Part shown: in pieces, positions 15,388 to 23,847 of the stretch
Numbering within the stretch: position 1 is the stretch's first letter
How the letters are laid out: each line of letters starts with the position of its first letter
Notes under the pieces: model-generated
Database searches by the model: none
What the model was told of the DNA's origin: nothing
What the model saw: only the letters and a program-made list of their open reading frames with translations
Made by a program: the position numbers and the translations under genes
Origin: Rhizobium giardinii bv. giardinii H152
GTDB lineage: Bacteria; Pseudomonadota; Alphaproteobacteria; Rhizobiales; Rhizobiaceae
Assembly (NCBI RefSeq): GCF_000379605.1
Contig: NZ_KB902713.1
Coordinates: 62,367-126,366, forward strand
DNA length: 64,000 nucleotides
Reading direction: 5' to 3'

Positions 15388-16267
15388 TATGCTTGAAGCC
15401 TTTCGTCTTCGCGCGGCTCCAGGCGGCGCGAAGGGCCCGTTTGGCGAGAACGCCCGAGAGATGCCTGCGGTAATCTGCAGAGGCATGGATATCCGTGTTA
15501 GGCATGAGGATTCCAGCCAGGCGATCCGCCACCATATCGAGAACCGGCTCGGAAACATCCGTCCCCTCGATGATGCCCTCGATCTCTTCAAGCCGCAGCG
15601 GGGTTTCACCAACGCCCATCATGCCAACGCGAACGTCAGACGCCATGCCATCTACACAATGCAGCGTCGTCGCAAAGCAAGCGAGTGCGAAGTCCCCGTG
15701 GCGTTTTGCAAACTCCTCAAATCCCCATCCGGCATCCGGTCTCATCGCGTCGAGCTCGACGCGAATTACAAACTCGTCCGGTTCCAGCGAGTTGACCAGC
15801 GATCCGACAAAAAATTCGGCTGCAGGTATTTCGCGTCTACCGCGCTGAGAGTAGGCGATGACCGTCCCACCGAGAAACCGTGTCATCATCGGCATCTCGG
15901 TCGCTGGATCCGCATGCGCGACGCTGCCGCAGAACGTGCCGCGGTTGCGTACGGTCATATGAGCGACGTGATGCATCGCCTCATGCACGATTGGCAAGTG
16001 TTGGCGGATGATCGCGTCTGCCGCGGTCATGTGGTGGCGTACTGTCGCGCCGATCCTCACCCGATCTCCGTGTAGTTCGATCCGATCAAGGCCCGCCACC
16101 CGGTTGATGTCGATGAGGATGGTCGGTTTTACCAGCCGAAAATTGATCATCGGCATGAGGCTCTGGCCCCCGGCGATGATCTTGCCCTCTCCCTCAGCTG
16201 CCGCAAGCGCTGCGGCAACCTCATCGATCGTGGTGGGCGCGATGTAGTCAAACTGTGCGGGCTTCAT
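15380..16267 (-). CDS. Molybdenum hydroxylase FAD-binding medium subunit (CoxM-type)
   Basis: A 295-residue FAD subunit. The opening MKPAQFDYIAPTTIDEVAAAL leads into the flavin-binding IIAGGQSLMPMINFRL (about residues 31-46) and TVRNRGTFCGSVAHADP (about 103-119), both standard in this family. It passes electrons from the iron-sulfur clusters to the final acceptor. A longer frame from TTG 16336 exists, but ATG 16267, after an AGGTGAGG stretch, matches the usual family start. It is the first gene of the leftward hydroxylase operon, and the shared 18-bp element lies about 90 bases upstream. Confidence 0.92.
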   Translation of the reverse strand: MKPAQFDYIAPTTIDEVAAALAAAEGEGKIIAGGQSLMPMINFRLVKPTILIDINRVAGLDRIELHGDRVRIGATVRHHMTAADAIIRQHLPIVHEAMHHVAHMTVRNRGTFCGSVAHADPATEMPMMTRFLGGTVIAYSQRGRREIPAAEFFVGSLVNSLEPDEFVIRVELDAMRPDAGWGFEEFAKRHGDFALACFATTLHCVDGMASDVRVGMMGVGETPLRLEEIEGIIEGTDVSEPVLDMVADRLAGILMPNTDIHASADYRRHLSGVLAKRALRAAWSRAKTKGFKHNE

Positions 16268-16354
16268 GTCGTCTGCGACCTCACCTGCGAAACTAACTTC
16301 CTCGACACGTTTTGTTCCTCCCGCATGGCGGTTCAACGCGAAGCTCGAATTTTC

Positions 16355-16372
16355 ACTTGCATTATTAGACTT
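16355..16372. promoter_or_regulatory. Shared 18-bp element, copy 2 (hydroxylase / CoxG divergent promoter)
   Basis: ACTTGCATTATTAGACTT lies between the leftward hydroxylase operon and the rightward CoxG-like gene. Fifteen of its bases (TTGCATTATTAGACTT, less the first) are identical in the copy at 20762-20779 read on the other strand. Confidence 0.6.
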
Positions 16373-16448
16373 AAGATAGGAATGTCAAGCTATGTGATTT
16401 CGCCGTCAAAGGCGGCTACATCCAATTATCAGGTGAGGAGATGTACGC

Positions 16449-17237
16449 ATGGAAATGTCAGGACAGCAGTTAATTCCGGCGACGAGGGAAGACGTATGGG
16501 CCGCACTCAACGACGCTGACGTGCTCAGAGTTTGCATACCTGGGTGTCAGGAACTGACAAAGTCTTCAGATACTGAAATGACCGCCGTTGCGGTTATGAA
16601 GGTCGGTCCGGTAAAAGCGCGCTTCCAAGGAGCGGTAACGCTCTCCGAACTTGATCCGCCTAACGGGTACAGAATTACTGGTGAGGGGCAGGGCGGCGTC
16701 GCAGGTTTTGCGAAGGGCGTCGCGACCGTGAAACTGGAACCGTCTGACAGCGGCACCGTACTTGTCTATACCGTCGATGCGCAGATCGGTGGCAAGCTGT
16801 CGCAGCTTGGTGGCAGGCTGATTGATGTTACTGCGAAAAAGATGGCGGGCCAATTCTTCAAGCGGTTCGCGGAGGAGATCCAGGCGCGGCAGAACGCGGC
16901 TGTTGACCCAGGCAGGTTGACCCCGCCGAAATCCGAAGCTGTCTCCCAGAAGGACGGAAGGTCTATTGGCACAGATCGCGCGCGGATAGAGGCAGCCTTT
17001 AGTCCCGGGCCGTCGCCCGCGGTTGCAGTCGCGCGCGCGGGTCCTTCGATGCCAGTCCTAGCGTTGGTGGTGTTCGTGTCCGTGTTGGCTGCGTTGTGGG
17101 CGGTCTATGGCGGCCTGCTTCCCAGCCTTCTACCGGCAGGTGATGACCGCGGTCGAATGTCTCCGGATCTGGCAAGCGCCGTGCAGTTGATAATGGCTGC
17201 GGCGATTGGCTACCTCTTTGGCGCCCAAGCTCGATAA
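16449..17237 (+). CDS. CoxG-like SRPBCC protein with C-terminal membrane segments
   Basis: A 262-residue protein. Residues about 1-150 form a CoxG/SRPBCC domain (MEMSGQQLIPATREDVWAAL, IPGCQELTKS, ITGEGQGGVAGFAKGVATV). A Pro/Ala-rich linker and two hydrophobic C-terminal segments follow (PVLALVVFVSVLAALWAVYG and LIMAAAIGYLFGAQAR). In carboxydotrophs CoxG helps recruit CO dehydrogenase to the cytoplasmic membrane, so here it may anchor the molybdenum hydroxylase and link it to the quinone pool. The start follows GGTGAGGAG. It diverges from the hydroxylase operon and ends at a bidirectional terminator. Confidence 0.85.
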   Translation: MEMSGQQLIPATREDVWAALNDADVLRVCIPGCQELTKSSDTEMTAVAVMKVGPVKARFQGAVTLSELDPPNGYRITGEGQGGVAGFAKGVATVKLEPSDSGTVLVYTVDAQIGGKLSQLGGRLIDVTAKKMAGQFFKRFAEEIQARQNAAVDPGRLTPPKSEAVSQKDGRSIGTDRARIEAAFSPGPSPAVAVARAGPSMPVLALVVFVSVLAALWAVYGGLLPSLLPAGDDRGRMSPDLASAVQLIMAAAIGYLFGAQAR

Positions 17238-17261
17238 CAAGAACCGGAAGTCTGGCATAAC

Positions 17262-17289
17262 AAGGCCGGAACGATAGTTCTGGCCTTTT
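17262..17289. terminator. Bidirectional terminator between the CoxG-like gene and the Liv operon
   Basis: The arms 17262-17272 (AAGGCCGGAAC) and 17277-17287 (GTTCTGGCCTT) pair over 11 bases with one wobble and a GATA loop, followed by TTTT. It lies between two convergent genes, so it can serve both. Confidence 0.75.
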
Positions 17290-17313
17290 ACTTGTACAAG
17301 AAGACTTAATGTA

Positions 17314-18291
17314 TCACTTGCTCCGACGATCGACGAAGAGCTTGAGTTCGCCAAAAACGCCACGCCGGAACATCATCACGCAGATCACGAAAACCAGGCC
17401 GATGATGAAGGTGATAGGCAGGCCGCTGGTCGACAAGAAGTGCTCCAGGCCAACGACCAGGGTCGAACCCACGATCGGACCGATCAGCGTTCCCATGCCC
17501 CCAAGCAGCGTCATCAGAATGACTTCGCCGGACATATGCCAGGTGACATCAACCAAAGAGGCAAGCTGGAAAGCGATCGCCTTCATCGACCCAGCGAAGC
17601 CCGACAGCGCAGCAGACAAGGTAAAGACGATGAGCTTGTAACGGTCTGGCTTGAGGCCAAGCGAGGTCACGCGGGTCTCGTTTTCACGGATTGCTGAAAG
17701 GGTGTGGCCGAAGGGCGAATTGACCGCCCGCCAGATGATCACGAGGCCGATGAGCGTACCGCCGAGCACGGTGTAGTACATGGCCGTGATGTTTCGCAAA
17801 TCCAACATGCCGAGCAGGTAGCCACGCGGCACAGCCTGAATGCCGTCCTCTCCGCCGGTAAACGGCATCTGCACGGCCATGAAATAGACGAGTTGTGCAA
17901 GGGCTAGCGTGATCATTGCAAAATAGATCCCGTGCCGCCGGATGGATAGCGCGCCGAACACGAGGCCAAGCACGGCCGCAAATGCGGTTCCGGAAAGCAC
18001 GGCCAGTTCGAAGGGCAAGTGCCAGATTTTTGCGGCGTGAGCCGCGATATAGGCGCCGCCACCGAAAAATGCCGCGTGGCCAAAGGAGAGTAAGCCTGCG
18101 TAGCCGAGCGCCAGATTGAATGCCGCTGCGAAAAGCACGAAGCACAGAATCTTGATTAGGAATAGCGGATACGTCACCAGCGGGGCGATAAGCAGGATCG
18201 CAACGACCGCGACCAAGACGAGAAAACATGCTGGTCTAGCAAATCCGCGTGCGGCAGCGGGACTGGACAGAGTGAGACCGTTCATATTCAC
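17314..18291 (-). CDS. Branched-chain-amino-acid-type ABC transporter permease, LivM family
   Basis: A 325-residue membrane protein with about nine hydrophobic segments and the LivM motif region LGYAGLLSFGHAAFFGGGAYIAA (about residues 63-85). A cytoplasmic loop (RENETRVTSLGLKP) and a C-terminal GGMGTLIGPIVGS stretch follow. It forms half of the translocation channel with the LivH-type protein encoded immediately upstream, whose stop it overlaps by four bases. The start could be ATG 18291 or ATG 18285. This is the last gene of the leftward importer operon and ends at the bidirectional terminator. In catabolic clusters such Liv-type importers often carry aromatic or other carboxylates, not amino acids. 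Confidence 0.92.
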   Translation of the reverse strand: MNMNGLTLSSPAAARGFARPACFLVLVAVVAILLIAPLVTYPLFLIKILCFVLFAAAFNLALGYAGLLSFGHAAFFGGGAYIAAHAAKIWHLPFELAVLSGTAFAAVLGLVFGALSIRRHGIYFAMITLALAQLVYFMAVQMPFTGGEDGIQAVPRGYLLGMLDLRNITAMYYTVLGGTLIGLVIIWRAVNSPFGHTLSAIRENETRVTSLGLKPDRYKLIVFTLSAALSGFAGSMKAIAFQLASLVDVTWHMSGEVILMTLLGGMGTLIGPIVGSTLVVGLEHFLSTSGLPITFIIGLVFVICVMMFRRGVFGELKLFVDRRSK

Positions 18292-19175
18292 GCCTCGCGA
18301 CTAAACAGGCCTACCGGCCGGATGAGAATGACCAGCACCATGACTACGAAGACCGCGATCGAGGATGCTGCGGGATAGAAGGTCTTGGTGAGGCCCTCGA
18401 TGATGCCGAGGCCGAGGGCCGTCAGGATGGCGCCACCGATCGATCCCATGCCGCCTATAACGACCACGGCGAAGACAACGATGATGATGCTGGAGCCCAT
18501 GCCGGGGCTTACCTGGTAAAGCGGCGCTGCAAGGGCCCCCGCAAAGCCGGCAAGGCCGACGCAGAAGGCGTAGGTCAGGGTGAGCATCAGGGGCACGTTG
18601 ATCCCGAAAGCTTGGACCAGGGCGGGGTTCTCGGTGGCGGCCCGCAGGTAGGCGCCGAGCTTCGTGCGCTCGATGGCAAGCCAAGTCAGGATGCAGATGG
18701 CAAGCGAAACCACGATGACCCACGCGCGGTACATCGGGAGAAACATGAAGCCGAGATTGATGCCGCCGGTCAACGCCGTAGGAACGGGATAGGGCTTGCC
18801 TGCCGCGCCGAAAACATGGCGGAACAGCCCTTCCAGCATCAGCGCGATGCCGAAGGTGAGGAGAAGGCTGTAGAGGTGATCCATCCGATAGAGCCGCTTC
18901 AGCAACAGCCGTTCGACGACGACACCGAAAATGCCGACCACGATGGGAGCGGCAATCAGAGTTCCCCAATATCCAAGCCCCAGGCGGGAAAGAAGATACC
19001 AGGCAACGAAGCCACCAAGCATATAGAACGCACCGTGTGCAAAGTTGATCACGTTGAGCATGCCGAAGATGATCGCAAGACCGAGGCTCAGCAGCGCGTA
19101 GAACGAGCCGTTGATCAAGCCAAGCAGTAATTGGCCGAGAAGGACGGGCAGCGGCACCCCGAGAAAATCAGTCAT
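18288..19175 (-). CDS. Branched-chain-amino-acid-type ABC transporter permease, LivH family
   Basis: A 295-residue membrane protein with about eight hydrophobic segments. The N-terminal INGSFYALLSLGLAIIFGML and NFAHGAFYMLGGFVAWYLL stretches and the later IGGMGSIGGAILTALGLGII are LivH landmarks. Together with LivM it forms the membrane channel of a high-affinity importer for the hydroxylase pathway substrate. It is third in the leftward operon, 33 bases after the LivF-type ATPase gene. Confidence 0.92.
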   Translation of the reverse strand: MTDFLGVPLPVLLGQLLLGLINGSFYALLSLGLAIIFGMLNVINFAHGAFYMLGGFVAWYLLSRLGLGYWGTLIAAPIVVGIFGVVVERLLLKRLYRMDHLYSLLLTFGIALMLEGLFRHVFGAAGKPYPVPTALTGGINLGFMFLPMYRAWVIVVSLAICILTWLAIERTKLGAYLRAATENPALVQAFGINVPLMLTLTYAFCVGLAGFAGALAAPLYQVSPGMGSSIIIVVFAVVVIGGMGSIGGAILTALGLGIIEGLTKTFYPAASSIAVFVVMVLVILIRPVGLFSREA

Positions 19176-19208
19176 CGGATTTTACCTGTTTTATGATGCG
19201 CTTCACCG

Positions 19209-19916
19209 TCACACCCCCAGATACCGGTTCAGCCGGTCCATGTTGGCGTCAAGCGCGCTATTGGAGATTTCGTCGACGACCTTGCCCTGATCGAGCACGA
19301 AGTGGCGATCGGCAACCGACGCTGCGAAGCGCAGATTCTGTTCAACCAGAATGATCGTCATGCCGCGGTCCTTGAGAATGCGCAACGCGGCGCCGATCTC
19401 CTCGATGATCACGGGGGCAATACCTTCCGTCGGCTCGTCGAGGAGGATGAAATCGGCTCCGGTGCGCAAAATCCGGCCGATCGCCAGCATCTGCTGCTCG
19501 CCGCCTGAAAGACGCGTTCCGGGCGTGCTGTCGCGCCCCTTCAAGTTCGGAAAGAGGGTGTAGATCTCGTCCACGCTCATTCCTCCCGATTGCCAGGCGG
19601 GCGGAAACATGAGGTTTTCGATGACGTTCAACTTCGAGAAGATTCCGCGCTCCTCCGGGACGTAGCCGATGCCAAGGCGAGCGACCTTGTGGGCCGGGAC
19701 CTTCAGGAGGTCGGTGCCCTGATAGGTGCTCGCGCCGGTACGTTTGCCGACGACGCCGATCAGGCTTCGCAGTGTAGTTGTCTTGCCGGCGCCATTGCGG
19801 CCGATCAGGGTGACGACCTCGCCTCTTCTGACATTGAAGTTAACGCCGTGCAGAACATGACTCTCGCCGTACCAGGCTTCGAGATTGCTGACGTTCAAGA
19901 GTGTAGGTTCAGCCAT
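19209..19916 (-). CDS. Liv-type ABC transporter ATP-binding protein, LivF family
   Basis: A 235-residue ATPase. Walker A is IGRNGAGKTTTLRSL, the signature is LSGGEQQMLAIGRIL, Walker B is FILLDEPTEGIAP and the switch histidine is replaced by the Gln-rich LVEQN stretch typical of LivF. ATG 19916 overlaps the end of the LivG-type gene by eight bases; the longer upstream frame would run far into that gene. It pairs with LivG to energise import. Confidence 0.93.
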   Translation of the reverse strand: MAEPTLLNVSNLEAWYGESHVLHGVNFNVRRGEVVTLIGRNGAGKTTTLRSLIGVVGKRTGASTYQGTDLLKVPAHKVARLGIGYVPEERGIFSKLNVIENLMFPPAWQSGGMSVDEIYTLFPNLKGRDSTPGTRLSGGEQQMLAIGRILRTGADFILLDEPTEGIAPVIIEEIGAALRILKDRGMTIILVEQNLRFAASVADRHFVLDQGKVVDEISNSALDANMDRLNRYLGV

Positions 19917-20667
19917 GGGTGCCTCCGATGTAGGCTTTGCGAACTTCGGTATTGGTCGAAACCTCTGAATAGGTTCCCTCCGCAATCACCTCGCCACGGC
20001 GGAGCACCGTGATCATGTCGGATAGGTCCGCAACGACGCCGAGATTGTGTTCAACCATCAGTACGGTACGGCCCTTGCCGACGTGTCGGATCAGCGATGC
20101 CGTTCTGCCAATGTCTTCCGTTCCCATGCCGGCCATCGGTTCGTCGAGCAGCAGAACTTCCGGTTCCAGCGCCAGCGTAGTTGCCAATTCAAGGGCGCGC
20201 TTGCGTCCGTAGGACAGTTCGCTGGCCTTCGTCCGCGCCTTTTCGGCAAGACCGACGCTTTCGAGAAGCGCCAGCGCCTCCTCGTCGAAGCGCTTCAGAC
20301 ACCGGTTGGACCTCCAGAACGAGAACGTCTCACGCTCGCGGGCCTGAAGCGCCACCCGCACATTTTCGCGCGCGCTCAGGTGCGGAAACACAGACGAGAT
20401 CTGGAACGAGCGGACGAGGCCAAGCCGCGCGATGTCGGCAGGCGCCATGTCAGTAATATCGCGGCCCTTGAAGAAGATTTGCCCCGAGCTCGGGGAAAGG
20501 AACTTGGTCAGCAGGTTGAACAGCGTGCTCTTGCCGGCTCCGTTAGGGCCGATCAGCGCGTGGATCTGTCCCCGCCTGATCCGGATATCGACGTTGTTCA
20601 CGGCGACGAAGCCGCCGAACGAGCGCGTCAAATTGCGCGCCTCGATTATAGGTGCGTTCTCCGGCAC
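19909..20667 (-). CDS. Liv-type ABC transporter ATP-binding protein, LivG family
   Basis: A 252-residue ATPase. Walker A is IGPNGAGKSTLFNLL, the LivG-type insert RSFQISSVFPHLSARENV follows, the signature region is LSYGRKRALELA and Walker B is VLLLDEPMAGM, with HNLGVV after it. It is the first gene of the leftward importer operon (G, F, H, M). Its promoter region is shared with the rightward binding-protein gene and carries the shared 18-bp element. Confidence 0.93.
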   Translation of the reverse strand: MPENAPIIEARNLTRSFGGFVAVNNVDIRIRRGQIHALIGPNGAGKSTLFNLLTKFLSPSSGQIFFKGRDITDMAPADIARLGLVRSFQISSVFPHLSARENVRVALQARERETFSFWRSNRCLKRFDEEALALLESVGLAEKARTKASELSYGRKRALELATTLALEPEVLLLDEPMAGMGTEDIGRTASLIRHVGKGRTVLMVEHNLGVVADLSDMITVLRRGEVIAEGTYSEVSTNTEVRKAYIGGTHG

Positions 20668-20761
20668 GGATCCTCCCTATCTGCTCAATTTCCTCCAGTG
20701 GCGTCAGACGATGACTGCCACGCGCCTCTCCTCGCAAAAGGCAGTTTCAGAAAAACACACA

Positions 20762-20785
20762 AAGTCTAATAATGCAAGCTTGCAT
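20762..20785. promoter_or_regulatory. Shared 18-bp element, copy 3, fused to a 14-bp palindrome
   Basis: AAGTCTAATAATGCAAGC (20762-20779) is the reverse of GCTTGCATTATTAGACTT found at 16355. It overlaps the perfect palindrome ATGCAAGCTTGCAT (20772-20785). The site lies between the leftward Liv operon and the rightward binding-protein and catabolic operon, so one regulator could control both. Confidence 0.6.
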
Positions 20786-20928
20786 AACGGCGAAAATTCT
20801 GTCTATCTTACCACGGCACCCTACGGTGGCGGATCATATGTCGGCGTCTCGTTGATAATAAGTATGATAGCGCAAGTTTGTTCAAAGCGCTCGCGGAGGA
20901 GCTGCAGCGCCGGATCTGGGAGGATGGA

Positions 20929-22140
20929 ATGTTGAAGCGTCTACGAATTTTGCTGTCTTGCGCCGGGGCTATCGGCGCCATGTGCGTTCAGGTCCAGGCC
21001 CAAGATTCAGGGCCGATCCGGATCGGCGTCCTGACCGACGTTAGCGGCCAGTTCTCGCACGAGGCCGGCGAGGGCGCGATTGCCGCCGTCAAGATGGCGG
21101 TCGAGGATTTCGGCGGCAAGGTCCTCGACCGTCCGCTGGAGGTCGTCGTCGCCGACCATCAGAATAAGCCGGAGGTGGCCGTGGCCACGGCCCGCGAATG
21201 GTATGGCTCGCAGGGCGTGACGATGATCAACAACCTGATCAATTCGGGCATAGCTCTGGCTGTCACGCAGGTTGCCAAGGATGAGGATAAGATCGCCATC
21301 GTCAACGGTTCCGGTTCGTCACGCCTGACGAACGACGGCTGCACGCCGAACAGCATTCACTACTCATATGATACCTATGCGCTCGCCAACGGCACCGCCA
21401 ACGAACTGATCCGGGAAGGCAAGAAGAACTGGTACTTCCTAACTGCCGACTACGCCTTCGGCCACGCGCTCGAGGCGGATGCAAGCCAGATCGTCAAGGC
21501 AAACGGCGGAACCGTTTCCGGCGCCGTCCGCTATCCGATCGAGACTGCCGACCACAGTGCCTTCATGCTGCAGGCGCAGGCATCGCCCGCCGATGTCGTA
21601 GCCATGGCCGGTTCCGGTACAACCTTCGTTAATGCGGTCAAATCCGCCGCTGAATTCGGGCTTGCCTCGTCAGGCAAGACAGTTGCCGGCCTGCTTGTCT
21701 GGGATACGGACGTCCACTCGCTCGGGCTCGAAACGGCGCAGGGCATGATCCTGACAAATGCCTTCTACTGGGATCGCGACGACGAGACCCGGGCTTTCGC
21801 CAAGAAGTTCGAGGCGCGCGTCGGTCGTCCGCCGCATATGGGCGACGCAGGGGACTACTCCTCGACCATGCACTACCTGCAGGCCGTCAAGGCCGCCGGC
21901 ACGACGGACACCAAGAAGGTTATGGCTAGTATGAAGGAGACGCCGATCAACGATTTCTTCGCAAAGGGCGGCAAGATCCGCGAGGACGGCCGGATGGTGC
22001 ATGACATGTACGTTTACCAGGTAAAGACGCCGGCCGAATCCAAGAGCGAATGGGACCTGTTGAAGCTTGTCACGACCATTCCCGGCGACAAGGCGTTCCG
22101 CCCGCTTTCCGAGAGCCAATGCCCTCTGGTCAAGAACTGA
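20929..22140 (+). CDS. Liv-type ABC transporter substrate-binding protein
   Basis: A 403-residue periplasmic receptor of the Peripla_BP_6 (leucine-binding) type. A signal peptide ending VQAQ-DS near residue 25 precedes PIRIGVLTDVSGQFSHEAG, the usual opening of this family. Further landmarks are WYFLTADYAFGHALEADA (about 165-182) and HMGDAGDYSSTMHYLQAVKAAG. ATG 20929 follows GGGAGGATGGA; the longer frame from 20878 has no site. It serves the divergently encoded LivGFHM proteins. Related receptors beside acyl-CoA ligases often bind aromatic or heterocyclic carboxylates. It heads the rightward catabolic operon and is followed by a strong hairpin. Confidence 0.92.
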   Translation: MLKRLRILLSCAGAIGAMCVQVQAQDSGPIRIGVLTDVSGQFSHEAGEGAIAAVKMAVEDFGGKVLDRPLEVVVADHQNKPEVAVATAREWYGSQGVTMINNLINSGIALAVTQVAKDEDKIAIVNGSGSSRLTNDGCTPNSIHYSYDTYALANGTANELIREGKKNWYFLTADYAFGHALEADASQIVKANGGTVSGAVRYPIETADHSAFMLQAQASPADVVAMAGSGTTFVNAVKSAAEFGLASSGKTVAGLLVWDTDVHSLGLETAQGMILTNAFYWDRDDETRAFAKKFEARVGRPPHMGDAGDYSSTMHYLQAVKAAGTTDTKKVMASMKETPINDFFAKGGKIREDGRMVHDMYVYQVKTPAESKSEWDLLKLVTTIPGDKAFRPLSESQCPLVKN

Positions 22141-22150
22141 ACGAAATGGA

Positions 22151-22176
22151 GTGCCCGGCTTTCTTGCGCCGGGCAC
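22151..22176 (+). promoter_or_regulatory. Intercistronic hairpin after the binding-protein gene
   Basis: GTGCCCGGC (22151-22159) and GCCGGGCAC (22168-22176) pair perfectly over nine bases, with no T tail. It sits 10 bases after the binding-protein stop and probably stabilises that mRNA segment or lowers read-through into the enzymes downstream. Confidence 0.6.
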
Positions 22177-22235
22177 GCCCACCGCGATGGCATGGGCCCG
22201 CTAGTCCGGGGTCAGCAGGGAAGAGAAGAGCAGAA

Positions 22236-23003
22236 ATGAGTGATATTCTAGTGGAGAAATCCGACGGTATAGCCATCGTCACACTGAATCGACCCATGCA
22301 GCGCAACGCTGTGACCTTTTCGATGTGGTGCGAGCTCGCGGAGCTATTTCGTCAGTTCGACGGTGATACGGATATTCGCGCTATTCTGCTGATGGGTGCG
22401 GGAAGCGATTTTTCTGCCGGCGCTGATATCAGCGAGTTCGAGACGGTCCGGGGGGGAGTGGAGGAAAGTACACGCTACGAGGTCGCCGTTGATGCGGCGG
22501 GTGACGCCATCTACGAGGTCTCCAAGCCCACGGTTGCGGTTGTGCGCGGTTATTGCCTGGGTGGTGCTGCGCATCTTGCCATGTCCTGCGATTTTCGGAT
22601 TGCGGAAGAGAGTGCCACCTTCGGCATTCCCGCCGCCCGCCTGTCGATCGTCTATGGCGTCTCCGCGACCCGCAAACTGTTTTCGCTCGTCGGCGTCAGC
22701 GAGGCAAAACGAATTCTATACTCGGCAAGTCGATTCACTGCGCGCGACGCGCTTGCCACCGGTTTCATCGACGAGCTTGCAGCGGATGCGCACGCGGCTG
22801 CTCTGGAACGCGCCAATGCCATGGCCGCCAACGCTCCCCTGACGATTAGGGGTGCCAAGTTCATCCTCAACGGCTGTACTCGGGGGGATCTCGACCGTGT
22901 CGAGGCGGAAAGACTGATCGACAAGGCGAGTTCAAGTCACGACTACGCCGAAGGACGCAAGGCGTTCGGCGAGAAGCGCTCGCCGCGGTTTCTGGGCCGA
23001 TAA
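22236..23003 (+). CDS. Crotonase-fold protein (enoyl-CoA hydratase/isomerase family) lacking both canonical glutamates
   Basis: A 255-residue crotonase. The oxyanion-hole stretch GAGSDFSAGADISEF (about residues 52-66) and GYCLGGAAHLAMSCDFRIA (about 106-124) give the fold. By alignment with rat enoyl-CoA hydratase, Glu144 (in GGGCELA) is replaced by His (GGAAHLA) and Glu164 (in QPE) by Ala (IPAARL). It is therefore unlikely to be a simple hydratase and may be an isomerase, hydrolase or ring-opening enzyme acting on a CoA thioester. ATG 22236 follows AGAAGAG; the longer frame runs into the previous gene. It is the first enzyme gene after the importer receptor. Confidence 0.85.
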   Translation: MSDILVEKSDGIAIVTLNRPMQRNAVTFSMWCELAELFRQFDGDTDIRAILLMGAGSDFSAGADISEFETVRGGVEESTRYEVAVDAAGDAIYEVSKPTVAVVRGYCLGGAAHLAMSCDFRIAEESATFGIPAARLSIVYGVSATRKLFSLVGVSEAKRILYSASRFTARDALATGFIDELAADAHAAALERANAMAANAPLTIRGAKFILNGCTRGDLDRVEAERLIDKASSSHDYAEGRKAFGEKRSPRFLGR

Positions 23004-23068
23004 CGGTTTTGGCCTCATTCACCAATTCGCTGCGAAGGCAGCAATTCAAGTATCAAGGAGACAATGCA

Positions 23069-23824
23069 ATGGAGACCAATCTCAAGGGCAAGGTGGCGTT
23101 GGTCACGGGCGGTGGCCGGGATGTCGGAGGCGATATCGCACGCGCTCTCGCTGCCGAAGGCGCCGTCGTCGCGGTGAACTACAGCCGTTCCAGGGATGAA
23201 GCTGAGGCCGTTGTCACATCCATCGAGGCGTGCGGCGGAAAGGCAAAAGCCTACCAGGCCGACATCAGCGACAATGCCCAGGTCAAGGCGATGATCGCCG
23301 CCGTCACGGCGGACTTTGGCACGGTCGACATTCTCGTCAACAATGCCGGTTACGTGAAGTACCAGCGGTTCGTGGACTCGACCCCGCAAGACTGGAAGCA
23401 GCAGATCGACGTGTGTCTCTACGGCGCGATCAATTGTTGCCATGAGGTGGCGCCGCTGATGATCGCGCAGAACTCCGGCCGCATCATCAATCTCGTCGGC
23501 GACAGCTCCCGCATCGGCGAAGCCAACCTTGCACTTGCCGCCGCCGCGCGCGGCGGTACGATTGCGCTCGGCAAGTCGCTGGCCCGGGAATTCGGCCGCA
23601 ACAACGTCACCGTCAACACGGTCTCGCTCGGCCTGATCGAGACCTCCCATTCGGACCCGGAATTCCTCGAGAAGAACCGCGAGAAGATCGTCAAGGCTTA
23701 TCCGTTGCGCCGTATCGGCAGGCCCGAGGATATCGCCCCAATGGTCACCTTCCTCGCTTCCGAGCCATCGTCCTGGGTGACGGGCCAGGTCATCAGTGTC
23801 AACGGCGGCTTTTGCATGGTCTAA
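23069..23824 (+). CDS. Short-chain dehydrogenase/reductase-fold protein lacking the catalytic Tyr and Lys
   Basis: A 251-residue SDR. The nucleotide-binding VTGGGRDVGGDIARALA (about residues 11-27), the VDILVNNAGYVK block and the C-terminal SSWVTGQVISVNGGF are clear. The active-site region is unusual: where the family has YxxxK (as in YSASKAG), this protein reads LAAAARGGTIALGKSLA, so Tyr and Lys appear as Ala and Arg. A serine remains in GDSSRIG. It may use other chemistry or be a non-dehydrogenase. AAGGAG precedes ATG 23069 by eight bases. It lies between the crotonase and the acyl-CoA ligase. Confidence 0.87.
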   Translation: METNLKGKVALVTGGGRDVGGDIARALAAEGAVVAVNYSRSRDEAEAVVTSIEACGGKAKAYQADISDNAQVKAMIAAVTADFGTVDILVNNAGYVKYQRFVDSTPQDWKQQIDVCLYGAINCCHEVAPLMIAQNSGRIINLVGDSSRIGEANLALAAAARGGTIALGKSLAREFGRNNVTVNTVSLGLIETSHSDPEFLEKNREKIVKAYPLRRIGRPEDIAPMVTFLASEPSSWVTGQVISVNGGFCMV

Positions 23825-23847
23825 CGGGAGGATTGGGAGGAGCCAAG

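Noticed and set aside
11757-16267. Aerobic carbon monoxide dehydrogenase (coxMSL)
   Set aside because: The large subunit has PYRGVGR in place of the AYRCSFR active-site loop, so it is a form II or related hydroxylase.
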